DNA of 46,547 nucleotides from Nitrospina sp. (lineage in GTDB: Bacteria; Nitrospinota; Nitrospinia; Nitrospinales; JACRGP01). The position numbers were made by a program, and so were the translations under genes. Of the stretch, positions 1 through 7,281 are shown in pieces (positions within the stretch are counted from its first letter, which is position 1; every line of letters begins with the position of its first letter). The notes under the pieces were generated by a model. It was not told the DNA's origin and made no database searches. It saw nothing but the letters and a program-made list of their open reading frames with translations. Where the stretch lies: contig JACAVV010000036.1 of NCBI GenBank assembly GCA_024648695.1, forward strand, positions 1 through 46,547, in the 5' to 3' direction.

Positions 1-1
1 T

Positions 2-121
2 ATAAGGGAAACACTCATGGATAAGAAAGCTTTAATCGACATTTTGACTCTAAACCCACAACGATTGAGAAAAATCAACTTAGAACCTATACAATATCAG
101 CTAAGTTTCCCCGGACACTAG
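2..121 (+). pseudogene. C-terminal end of a transposase (partial, enters from left edge)
   Basis: An open frame runs from the window edge to a TAG at 119-121 and would encode about 39 residues ending in SFPGH. The stop codon lies inside the sequence TTTCCCCGGACACTAGTG (106-123), which matches the terminal inverted repeats of the miniature element at 36288-36568. A coding frame that ends inside a terminal repeat is typical of insertion sequences, so I read this as the last residues of a DDE-type transposase. The stretch LNPQRLRKIN is in keeping with transposase C-termini, but the family cannot be fixed from this little sequence. An IS4-like family would fit the 9-bp target duplication seen at the miniature element. 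The gene may be intact outside the window. Confidence 0.5.
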
Positions 122-123
122 TG
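106..123. repeat. Right terminal inverted repeat of an insertion sequence
   Basis: Read inward on the minus strand the end is CACTAGTGTCCGGGGAAA. The two ends of the element at 36288-36568 read CATTAGTGTCCGGGGAAA and CACTACTGTCCGGGGAAA. The three ends differ at only a few positions, so they belong to one family. The sequence right after it, from 124, should hold the target duplication, but the partner end lies outside the window. Confidence 0.65.
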
Positions 124-297
124 ATATTTTATTAGTGAAAAGTTATTCGTTTTCAAATTACTTTGAAATGTATCCGTTTGTATGGGATTGGGTATCAATC
201 CCTTCTTTTCCGAGGAGTAGGGTGAGTTATATTCAACCAGGATGAAGGCGTAAAATACCGTTATAGAAAGTAAGCCCATAAAAAATTTCTTTGTCAT
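118..297 (-). CDS. Small single-pass membrane or secreted protein, probably cut short by the IS
   Basis: The ATG at 297 follows a strong ribosome binding site (GGGGAGGAG at about 304-312, spacing about 7), which favours it over the in-frame codon at 315. The 59-residue product begins MTKKFFMGLLSITVFYAF, a basic start followed by a hydrophobic segment, which suggests a signal peptide or membrane anchor. The rest is polar with no recognised motif. The stop codon (TAG, 120-118) is formed within the terminal repeat of the insertion sequence, so the last residues are IS-derived and the original protein was probably longer. Function unknown. Confidence 0.45.
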   Translation of the reverse strand: MTKKFFMGLLSITVFYAFILVEYNSPYSSEKKGLIPNPIQTDTFQSNLKTNNFSLIKYH

Positions 298-315
298 GGA
301 TATCTCCTCCCCCAA

Positions 316-765
316 AAAGAAACTTTCTCTAAAACTTTGGAATAATTAATACCGCTAACAAACGGTTGATTCACCGCCCGCGAATCCTGGTTATCTCCAA
401 TAAACTACATAGCGAAGCCGGTGCTGGTGTCTTGCACGACTACGGCACCCCAGAAGTTGAGCATCGTGATGTCGGAAGGCGGGTTCATATAATAAGGCGA
501 ATTCAATTCATAAGTGCAATTCCAATTACCAATTATGAAGAGGTCAAGTATACTATTGGCTATATCTTTTTATTTGAATAATCCGTTCTCAAGTTGATTA
601 TATAAGACCCAATGACCGTATGATTGTAATAAGTGCTAATTTTTTACCATTTATTCTAGAAATCCTTGATTGCGTGTTTTTTCGGCTCAGTTGAGAAAAA
701 TTTCCCTGATATCTAAACGTTCATGGTCGAGCTTATTAATGAATAACACTAACGCCTAAATTGCC
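316..765. other. Intergenic stretch with a GC-rich patch, no supported gene
   Basis: Most of the stretch is AT-rich with no frame I would defend. About 365-490 is noticeably richer in GC than its flanks and is open for about 70 codons on the plus strand and for a short frame on the minus strand, but neither has a ribosome binding site or a recognisable motif. It may be the remnant of a decayed gene. Confidence 0.4.
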
Positions 766-2130
766 CTATTTTCCAAACAGTTTTTCCGCTTGCTTTCGGC
801 GGTAGAGGAAAATGGTTTCCAGGTCCTTTCGAATGAAAGGATGGACTGGCAAATCCGTGAACACATCAAAGGGTAAGCGGTACATCACACGGTCGCGTAA
901 TATGGTTCCGCCGTCCTGTTCGTAAAACTCGTGGGTGTGAAACCAGTGGGCATAGGGTCCTTTGGTTTGCGTGTCGGAAAACTTTTTATTCGGCTCCCAG
1001 CCGATGATTTTCGATTGCCACTCAAACGGGATGCCATGCAGTTTCAAACTGTAATCGATGGTGGTGCCTTCCCGAACCGATTCGGTGGATATTCTTAAAA
1101 ATTTGAAATTCAGAAATTCCGGTGTGAGGTGCTCCAGGTTTTTCGCGTCCGAGAAAAAAGGAAACACCTCGTCGAGGGGTTTGGGAACCCATTGCTCCAT
1201 CAGGAACTCATGGTCGAAATGATTGACCACCTGTCTTAAAGCCAAATTCAGTTTGGGATACAGGAACTGGTAACCACTGGCTTTCGCTTTTTCTGCTGAA
1301 ACCTTTTGACTGGACAGCACCATTTTGGCCAGGTCGTTCAAGGCCAGCTTCATAGCAAACGCGGGAACGGGAATGAGGGCGGGGCGCTTGAGTTCCTTTC
1401 CCAGGGTCTTCGAAAACTCCAGGTTGGTGACCTGATGTGGCGCCACAGTGTTCACGGGACCCGACAACGCATCGGTTTCGATAGCGTGGACGGCCATTCC
1501 CGCAACATCCCGCACATGTACCCAGGGCAACCATTGTTTCCCATTACCCAGGGGACCTCCCAGTCCAAGACGAAATGCAGGAAGCATCAGTTTCATAGCG
1601 CCTCCTTCTTTTCCCAGGACCACTCCGATGCGCAGAGCTACTGTGCGAATCCCCAAACTTTCTATGCGGAAAACCTCCTGTTCCCAACTCCGGCAAACAT
1701 CGGCGAGAAAACCTGTGCCGTTGGCTTTTGACTCGTCCAGAGATTCCTCTCCCCCATCGCCATAAATCCCGACGGCGGAAGCGGACACGACCACTTTCGG
1801 TTTCACCTCCAGGTTTTTAAGAGCGCGGTATAAATTGCGAGTGGAGAACACCCGGGACCCCAGGATCCGGTTTTTTCGCGAATCGGTCCAGAGTCCGCCA
1901 GCCACATTTTCACCCAGCAGATGAATGACCGCATCGACTCCGTTGAAGGCCGCGCGCGGCGGTTCCAATTGCGTCGGTAGCCAGCGGTGAACTTCGGTAT
2001 GGATCGGCAAGCGCACACCGGCCTTTTCCGGATCGCGAGTGAGAACAACGGTTTGGTGGCCTTTTTCACGCAATAACAACAGCAACTGTTTTCCAACAAA
2101 ACCGGTGGCACCGGTAACAAGAACTTTCAT
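766..2130 (-). CDS. TIGR01777-type NAD(P)-dependent epimerase fused to a SRPBCC domain
   Basis: The 454-residue protein has two parts. Residues 1 to about 300 form an extended short-chain dehydrogenase/reductase domain: the Rossmann dinucleotide motif TGATGFVGKQL is at the N-terminus, followed by VIHLLGENVAGG and SASAVGIYGDGGEE, which are characteristic of the TIGR01777/YfcH (SDR39U1) family. Residues about 305-454 match the SRPBCC (polyketide cyclase/START-like) ligand-binding fold, with the usual opening pattern of PKPLDEVFPFFSDAKNLEHLTP. The fusion is known in other bacteria; the substrate of the family is not established. The start is supported by GGAGGGATCGC just before the ATG. It is transcribed divergently from the CDGSH gene across a palindrome-rich region. 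Confidence 0.9.
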   Translation of the reverse strand: MKVLVTGATGFVGKQLLLLLREKGHQTVVLTRDPEKAGVRLPIHTEVHRWLPTQLEPPRAAFNGVDAVIHLLGENVAGGLWTDSRKNRILGSRVFSTRNLYRALKNLEVKPKVVVSASAVGIYGDGGEESLDESKANGTGFLADVCRSWEQEVFRIESLGIRTVALRIGVVLGKEGGAMKLMLPAFRLGLGGPLGNGKQWLPWVHVRDVAGMAVHAIETDALSGPVNTVAPHQVTNLEFSKTLGKELKRPALIPVPAFAMKLALNDLAKMVLSSQKVSAEKAKASGYQFLYPKLNLALRQVVNHFDHEFLMEQWVPKPLDEVFPFFSDAKNLEHLTPEFLNFKFLRISTESVREGTTIDYSLKLHGIPFEWQSKIIGWEPNKKFSDTQTKGPYAHWFHTHEFYEQDGGTILRDRVMYRLPFDVFTDLPVHPFIRKDLETIFLYRRKQAEKLFGK

Positions 2131-2191
2131 GCGATCCCTCCCAATGGACAGATTTAGGGTGCTTTGCGACCTTTAAAATTTTAAATTCGGA

Positions 2192-2258
2192 TTTGACAAA
2201 TTCCAGGGATTTTGAGAGTTTATTGCATCAAGAGAACTCTCAATAATTCATTGTCAAA
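2192..2258. promoter_or_regulatory. Nested dyad symmetry in a divergent promoter region
   Basis: Two inverted repeats share roughly one centre near 2226. The outer pair is TTTGACAA (2192-2199) with TTGTCAAA (2251-2258). The inner pair is TTGAGAGTT (2212-2220) with AACTCTCAA (2235-2243). The outer arms each contain TTGACA, a perfect -35 box, one pointing each way, although no good -10 lies at standard spacing. A shared operator for the epimerase (minus) and CDGSH (plus) genes is possible. Confidence 0.4.
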
Positions 2259-2326
2259 ATTTGGGGTTCTTAGCTATTATCCCTTACTTTTAAGATAATG
2301 TTAATCCCCTATTCATAAGGAGCGTT

Positions 2327-2560
2327 ATGCCCTACCAGAATTTACCTGTCCGCGTTCAGGAAACTGCCGGAACCAAATTTTACTGCACCTGTGGAGAGTC
2401 AAACAACAAACCCTATTGCGACGGCAACCATTCCAAAAAAAATACGGGTAAGGAACCGATTCGATACGAAATTCCTGAAGCGCGCATGTGCTCGATTTGT
2501 GACTGCGGTGAGTCCAAAAACGCTCCGTTCTGCGACGGGTCCCATTCCAAAAAAGGGTAA
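2327..2560 (+). CDS. Double CDGSH iron-sulfur protein
   Basis: The 77-residue protein contains two copies of the CDGSH-type 2Fe-2S binding signature C-X-C-X2-(S/T)-X3-P-X-C-D-G-(S/N)-H: CTCGESNNKPYCDGNH at about 22-37 and CDCGESKNAPFCDGSH at about 58-73. Each should coordinate one cluster through three Cys and one His. Two motifs in a short soluble chain without a membrane anchor resemble the bacterial and Miner2-like tandem type rather than membrane-anchored mitoNEET. The role is probably electron or cluster transfer; no partner is evident next door. A ribosome binding site AAGGAG precedes the ATG. Confidence 0.92.
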   Translation: MPYQNLPVRVQETAGTKFYCTCGESNNKPYCDGNHSKKNTGKEPIRYEIPEARMCSICDCGESKNAPFCDGSHSKKG

Positions 2561-2578
2561 CGGGATCAACCGCGATTG

Positions 2579-2863
2579 TTATCCTCCCGACACGGCTTGC
2601 AAAATAGTGATCTCGCTGTCTGGTTCCAGAGGAATATCGAGATTCGGGAGCCAGCGGATGTCCTGCTTTCCATAATAAATCAACACATGAGGACGCTGAC
2701 GGCCGTCTTCTTCGAACAAATGCACTTTCATCAAAGGATGGGCTTGCTGTAATTGGCCGAGGCAATCCTTCAAAGTCGCGGCTTTGAAATACATTCTCGT
2801 CTTTCCGCCAGTCGCATGGGCAATCAACTGGCTGAGACAGACAGTCACCTGTACTTTTTCCAT
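2579..2863 (-). CDS. MoaD/ThiS-like ubiquitin-fold protein ending in Gly-Gly
   Basis: The 94-residue protein has the size and pattern of the beta-grasp sulfur carriers MoaD and ThiS: alternating strands, an ATLKDCLGQLQQAHP helix, DSEITILQAVSGG at the end, and a free C-terminal Gly-Gly that is the activated site in this fold. It starts 10 bp downstream of the Asp-box repeat gene on the same strand, so the two are very likely one transcript. No molybdenum-cofactor or thiamin genes are near, so a standard MoaD or ThiS role is not shown. The pairing with an Asp-box protein suggests a specialised carrier or a conjugated tag; that is inference. Confidence 0.8.
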   Translation of the reverse strand: MEKVQVTVCLSQLIAHATGGKTRMYFKAATLKDCLGQLQQAHPLMKVHLFEEDGRQRPHVLIYYGKQDIRWLPNLDIPLEPDSEITILQAVSGG

Positions 2864-2873
2864 CCTGCTCCCC

Positions 2874-3950
2874 CTAATCCAAAGTGCAGGTCGTGACGCT
2901 ATAAATCCTTGGGTAGGTTCCCGGCAGGGGTTGCCAGTTTTCCCCTCGATCTTCGCTAAAATACACCTGCCCGGAACTGGTTCCGAAAACCACGCTACCC
3001 TCGTCGGATACCGTTAAAGCCTGGCGCAATACTCCGGTATAAATGTTGTTTGGCAATCCGGAGGTCAGGGGTTGCCAGGAATCGCCACCATCCTGCGACC
3101 GGTACACGGTCAATTGGCCTTGAGGAAAAATTCTGAATTCATCACTTTCCAGTGGAATGGTATACAGCTCATTGGAGTTTTTGGGAGACATCGCCATGGG
3201 AAACCCGAAGGTTCCAGGCAGGCCGTTTTCAATCCGTTCCCAAGAATCTCCGCCATCCCGACTGCGAAACACGCCGCGGTGGTTTTGCTGAAACAAGCGG
3301 TCCGGGTTGCGCGGGTCCATTACCAGACGATGGACGCAGTAAACAATGCCCTCGAAAGATTCCGATTCCACAACCTTTTCCAATCCATCGTTTTTCAGTT
3401 GCCAGGTGGTTCCCCCGTCATCGCTTCTCAGCACCCCGACGGCGGAAATGCCGACCCAGATTCGGTCCGGATTTTCAGGATGAACCTGCACCGAATGACA
3501 ACACAGCCCACCGGCGCCTCCCATCCATTCAGCTCGCGTTGGATGCTTGGACAACCCCTTCAATTCGCGCCAACTGTTCCCATCATCTTCCGACACGAAT
3601 AATCCCGCTTCATCCACCCCTGCGTAAAGCTTGGTGGAGGCTTCTCCCGATCCGGAAACCAGAGTCCAGATCGCGTTGATTGTTTGTCCGCTGTCGGCTT
3701 CATATTGAGGGACCCCGGTCAAAGCTTGCCAGGTTTCGCCGCCATCTTCGGATTTTTGTATAGAGGGGCCAAAAACAAAATGACTCATGGCGGCGTACAT
3801 GCGGAGGGGTTTTTCAGGCGCAACCATAACATCGTGAACCTTCCAACCTTTTAAGAAGGGGCCTTTTTCCTGCCATTCAACCCTATTCCTGGATTTCGAT
3901 AGAAAAAACGCCCCTTTTTCAGTTCCTAGAATTACCAATATTGTATTCAT
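2874..3950 (-). CDS. Asp-box (BNR) repeat beta-propeller protein, sialidase-like fold
   Basis: The 358-residue protein carries six Asp-box motifs of the form S-X-D-X-G-X-X-W: SEDGGETW, SEDDGNSW, SDDGGTTW, SRDGGDSW, SQDGGDSW and SEDRGENW, spaced through the chain. These mark the blades of a six- or seven-bladed propeller, as in sialidases and the Vps10/YCF48-like proteins. The catalytic residues of true sialidases (Arg triad, Tyr/Glu pair) are not evident, and there is no signal peptide; the N-terminus MNTILVILGTEKGAF looks cytoplasmic. It should therefore be called a propeller of unknown function, not an enzyme. It is the first gene of a pair with the MoaD-like gene. AAGGA precedes the ATG. 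Confidence 0.85.
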   Translation of the reverse strand: MNTILVILGTEKGAFFLSKSRNRVEWQEKGPFLKGWKVHDVMVAPEKPLRMYAAMSHFVFGPSIQKSEDGGETWQALTGVPQYEADSGQTINAIWTLVSGSGEASTKLYAGVDEAGLFVSEDDGNSWRELKGLSKHPTRAEWMGGAGGLCCHSVQVHPENPDRIWVGISAVGVLRSDDGGTTWQLKNDGLEKVVESESFEGIVYCVHRLVMDPRNPDRLFQQNHRGVFRSRDGGDSWERIENGLPGTFGFPMAMSPKNSNELYTIPLESDEFRIFPQGQLTVYRSQDGGDSWQPLTSGLPNNIYTGVLRQALTVSDEGSVVFGTSSGQVYFSEDRGENWQPLPGTYPRIYSVTTCTLD

Positions 3951-4385
3951 TTCCTTGTTCTTTCAGAGATTTATAAAATATAGTCGAATAATTCGTTCTA
4001 AATAACCCACAACTGATCACTTTATTATAAATTCCAGCTAAAAACTTTAACTGGATTCAGTTTAAAATCTTCTGAAACCAACCTTTTTTATAAATCAATA
4101 AAAATATTTTCTTTTAAAAACAATGACTTAAATAAAAAAATCAAATTGCCTGTGAGTTTTTGGCAAACTCTTTGCACATAATAAATTATAAACATAATTT
4201 AAGCTTTATGAATAATTAAACATGAATAAAAAGTTCGGAACTATAAACATTAATACCCTTTTCGGTGTAACCAAAACGTAACATGCTCTTGATATTAACT
4301 AAATATTTAATTGGTACTCTTTTTACAAGACAGGGAAGAAAGTTTTAAAAGTCATTTCAAATTAACTATCACAAGGAGGTTTCCA
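3951..4385. other. AT-rich intergenic region without a gene
   Basis: This stretch separates the divergent Asp-box gene (minus) and the small gene at 4386 (plus). It is strongly AT-rich and presumably holds both promoters. I see no coding frame with support and no clean promoter pair; a TTGATA at 4289 has no convincing -10 at the right distance. Confidence 0.5.
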
Positions 4386-4598
4386 ATGTTTCATGATGTA
4401 AGAGTTTTCAATCCGAATGGTCAGTTAACACATATGATCCCCAGTTCTGAGCTTAGCAGAATGCACTGGAGAAAATTTGAAAAAATGGAAGATGAGATTT
4501 CTTTGACCCATACGGGCCAAATGAAAGTTCCCGGTTGGGTTAAACGACGTCTCGACCTTGAGTTCCCTGATATTCCCGAAGGCATCCAATACTATTAA
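4386..4598 (+). CDS. Small uncharacterised protein (70 aa)
   Basis: The ATG at 4386 follows a near-perfect Shine-Dalgarno sequence (AAGGAGGTTTCC), so this start is preferred over the longer frame from 4311. The product begins MFHDVRVFNPNGQLTHMI and ends in PEGIQYY. There is no signal peptide, membrane segment or known domain. The N-terminal pattern H-X-V-(R/K)-V-(F/Y)-X3-G-(Q/K)-L-X3-I recurs in the small protein at 12443-12622, which suggests a small family in this genome. Function unknown. Confidence 0.75.
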   Translation: MFHDVRVFNPNGQLTHMIPSSELSRMHWRKFEKMEDEISLTHTGQMKVPGWVKRRLDLEFPDIPEGIQYY

Positions 4599-4758
4599 TC
4601 GAAAGGATCCCGAATGGGAATATTTTGCACGATGCATGTACCCTGTCCCGTGTTATCAGGAAATCATGGGGCGGACTGAGGGTTGCAATAAGTTCATTGC
4701 CTTCGAGTCTCAGGACCACGAACTATTCGCTACTTGCGTTTCATCTTTATCAACCTGA
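4558..4758 (+). CDS. Possible overlapping Cys-containing small ORF
   Basis: This frame opens with a TTG inside the previous gene and encodes up to 66 residues. From about residue 16 the translation is protein-like rather than random: it holds WEYFARCMYPVPCYQ, then GCNKFIAFESQDHELFATC, with four Cys and many acidic and aromatic residues. No proper ribosome binding site fits an in-frame start; the AAAGGA at about 4601 points to an ATG at 4614 in another frame, which closes after 21 codons. It could be a translationally coupled gene, a frameshifted remnant, or chance. Low confidence. Confidence 0.25.
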   Translation: MSSLIFPKASNTINRKDPEWEYFARCMYPVPCYQEIMGRTEGCNKFIAFESQDHELFATCVSSLST

Positions 4759-5096
4759 ATCCGTCCCATCGTTTCCAGTCACTTGGCATTTCCCGTTTGC
4801 CGGGATGCGTTATGCACTAATATCCGGATAAGCACCCTTCCTGAAAAGTTCAGCTTTGGCTCCAATTGCCTTCGTAGACAAAATTCGCAAAATCACTTTT
4901 GACCGATCTCTCGGTTATCTCTCCCTTAACTAAATTTTCTTGATAGATATTGCCGCAATGTTTACCATAGTCCTTGCTCTATGGGGTGGATGTGGTTCGC
5001 CCAAATCATCTTAAGCACCTGAACGGAATACCGGTTCGGATCCTGTCCAGACGGCCCTTGCACTTTTATCACACCTCTTTTCCAGATTCGCTATAA
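4759..5096. other. Intergenic region, nothing recognised
   Basis: This leads into the glycosyltransferase operon. I see short frames only, for example an 18-codon frame from 4959, and no clear promoter or hairpin. Confidence 0.4.
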
Positions 5097-6176
5097 ATGA
5101 AAACCATATTACATACAGAAGCCTCTATGGGTCTTGGCGGACAAGAGTTGCGTATTTTGATGGAGTTGTCCGGATTTGAAAAGAAGGGCTACCGCGTTTT
5201 GCTGGCCTGCCAACCCGGTGCCCACATTCAAAACCTGGCGGAACAAAAAGGATTCAAAGTCCTGCCCGTTAAAATCCGCAACAGTATCGACCCCATTGCG
5301 ATCGCGTCCTTTTACCGCATCCTGCGCAAATACCGCGTAGACATCCTCAACACTCACAGCTCCCTGGATGCCTGGACGGCAGGAATCGCTGGCCGTATGG
5401 CTCGCACGCCTTTACTGGTGCGCACACGACACGTTTCTTTACCGATCAAAAACCATTGGGTGTATACCTGGCTGGCAGACAAAATTATCACCACAAGCGA
5501 ATCGATTCGACATTACATTCATGAACGATGCGGGTTTCCTGAAAACAGAATTTACGCCATCCCCACTGGAGTCGATTTGACGCGTTTTCATCCTGATTCG
5601 CACGACCCGGAACTGCTTTCTAAAGAAATGAAGCTGGAATCGGGATTGGTATGGGTGGGCATCATCGGTATGATCCGCTGGTGCAAGGGGCATTCGGTTT
5701 TTTTGCAAAGCGCCCGGCACCTGGTCCAAAAATATTCCCAGGTGCGGTTCGCGGTGGTGGGATTCGACCCCGATGGCCATATTGACTTTCAAAGGGAAAT
5801 CGACGAGCACGGGCTTCAAGACAAGGTTTTCTATCTTGGATTCCGCGAAGACATTCCTGAAATACTTGGCGGGCTGGATATTTTAGTGTCTGCGTCCACT
5901 GCGGCGGAAGGGGTCTCGCAAGCCATTGTGCAAGGAATGGCCATGGAGCGGGCGGTGGTAGCCACCGACATTGGCGGATCTCCGGAAGTGGTGCGTCCAA
6001 ATGAGACGGGACTGCTGGTTCCCCCAAATGATGCCGAGGCTTTGAGTGCGGCCCTTGGGGAATTGATCGAATCTCCCGAAAAACGACTGGAATTTGGTGC
6101 GCGGGGAGCCCAGTGGGTGCGCGCGCATTTGGGAACGGACAATATGATTGAACTCGTCGAGAACGTTTATTCTTGA
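5097..6176 (+). CDS. GT4-family glycosyltransferase
   Basis: A 359-residue GT-B fold glycosyltransferase of family 4. The N-terminal acceptor domain has the early glycine loop GLGGQE after strand 1 and LLVRTRH; the C-terminal nucleotide-sugar domain has GIIGMIRWCKGH and the donor-site region EGVSQAIVQGMA followed by ATDIGGSPEVV. In that region the usual E-X7-E reads E-X7-Q, a variant also found in some LPS and capsule transferases. There are no membrane segments. It is the first of four tightly packed plus-strand genes (1 bp to the next), all for sugar transfer, so it probably acts on LPS core or O-antigen at the inner face of the cytoplasmic membrane. The sugar and acceptor cannot be told. 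Confidence 0.9.
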   Translation: MKTILHTEASMGLGGQELRILMELSGFEKKGYRVLLACQPGAHIQNLAEQKGFKVLPVKIRNSIDPIAIASFYRILRKYRVDILNTHSSLDAWTAGIAGRMARTPLLVRTRHVSLPIKNHWVYTWLADKIITTSESIRHYIHERCGFPENRIYAIPTGVDLTRFHPDSHDPELLSKEMKLESGLVWVGIIGMIRWCKGHSVFLQSARHLVQKYSQVRFAVVGFDPDGHIDFQREIDEHGLQDKVFYLGFREDIPEILGGLDILVSASTAAEGVSQAIVQGMAMERAVVATDIGGSPEVVRPNETGLLVPPNDAEALSAALGELIESPEKRLEFGARGAQWVRAHLGTDNMIELVENVYS

Positions 6177-6177
6177 T

Positions 6178-7281
6178 ATGAATATCCTGGTGACTGCCAA
6201 TTGCTTTCCACCCAAAGTCGGTGGCACCGAGGTGTACAGCCACGAAGTTTCTCTGGGGCTTGCGCACCAGAAAGACACTCGCGTGATTGTATTGGCGCCT
6301 TATTGTGAGGGGGCACCGGATTGGGATGGCGAATCGGAGCTTGAAATTTATCGATACCGTTCCTCATGGGCAAGGGTTGTCCTGTTTTTCAAGTTACTGC
6401 GTTCCGGAAAAATCAATCGTGTGCTGGTGACGCATCGTTCTCATTTTTTGAGCCTGGCCTGTATTGCGAAAGCGATGTTTTCGATTCCGTTTTGGGTGGT
6501 ATTGCACGGCACAGAATATTTTGGCCCCGATAAGGCAGAAAAAATTGTGACCCAGCTTTCCAAAGCTCAAAAGGTGGTTGCGGTCAGCAGTTTCGTTCGA
6601 AAACAAACGGAAGATAAAGGTTTGGCTCCTGCTAAAATAGTCCAACTGCCTCCCCCTATAAACACGAAAAAGTTTCTCCCGAACCTGGATGTCTCTCCCC
6701 TGAAACAAAACCTGGGATTGAAAAACGAAACGGTTTTTCTGACAGCGGCCCGGCTGGTTCCTGAAAAAGGCATCGACCAGGTTATAACAGCCATGAGCAA
6801 AGTCCGCGACCGGTTGCCCCTCTTTCAGTACTATATCCTTGGGGAAGGAAAGGAAGAGGTTCAATTAAAAAACCTGGTAGAAAAGCTGGGCATGCAAGAC
6901 TGCATTCATTTCCTAGGAGCCATTCCCCACGATGCCCTGTTTCAGCAAGAAACAGCTTACATGAACCTGCCGGATGTGTTTGTTCTCACGAGCACCGCCG
7001 AACCCTTTGGGATCGTTTACACCGAAGCAGGCGCATGCGGGAAACCGGTGATCGCCTATGCTTCTGGTGGTGTGGTGGATATTATCGATCATGAACAAAC
7101 GGGACTTTTGGTGGAGCCTGGAAATATAGATGCTTTGGCAGAAGCTTTGGTGAACATCACTTCAGATCCCGAGAAGGCCCGAAAAATGGGAACCGCGGGC
7201 AGAGCAAAAATCGTTCAGGAGTTCGACACTCAAATTCTGGCCAAGAGACTGTGGGCGATGATGGTGTTTCATGAAATCTGA
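6178..7281 (+). CDS. GT4-family glycosyltransferase
   Basis: A 367-residue GT-B enzyme. The start is placed at the ATG at 6178, 1 bp after the preceding stop; the frame is open further upstream but that would overlap the previous gene by 29 bp and precede the canonical opening MNILVTANCFPPKVGGTE. The glycine-rich loop (VGGTE), the ARLVPEKGID strand of the donor domain, and the E-X7-E motif (EPFGIVYTE, followed by GKPVIAYASGG) are all intact, as in WaaG/PimB-type retaining transferases. It overlaps the next gene by 11 bp. Part of the LPS-type operon. Confidence 0.9.
   Translation: MNILVTANCFPPKVGGTEVYSHEVSLGLAHQKDTRVIVLAPYCEGAPDWDGESELEIYRYRSSWARVVLFFKLLRSGKINRVLVTHRSHFLSLACIAKAMFSIPFWVVLHGTEYFGPDKAEKIVTQLSKAQKVVAVSSFVRKQTEDKGLAPAKIVQLPPPINTKKFLPNLDVSPLKQNLGLKNETVFLTAARLVPEKGIDQVITAMSKVRDRLPLFQYYILGEGKEEVQLKNLVEKLGMQDCIHFLGAIPHDALFQQETAYMNLPDVFVLTSTAEPFGIVYTEAGACGKPVIAYASGGVVDIIDHEQTGLLVEPGNIDALAEALVNITSDPEKARKMGTAGRAKIVQEFDTQILAKRLWAMMVFHEI

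Noticed and set aside
4959-5015. 18-codon frame resembling a lipoprotein signal (LALWGGCGS)
   Set aside because: It is too short, has no ribosome binding site and the lipobox is poor (Trp at -3).
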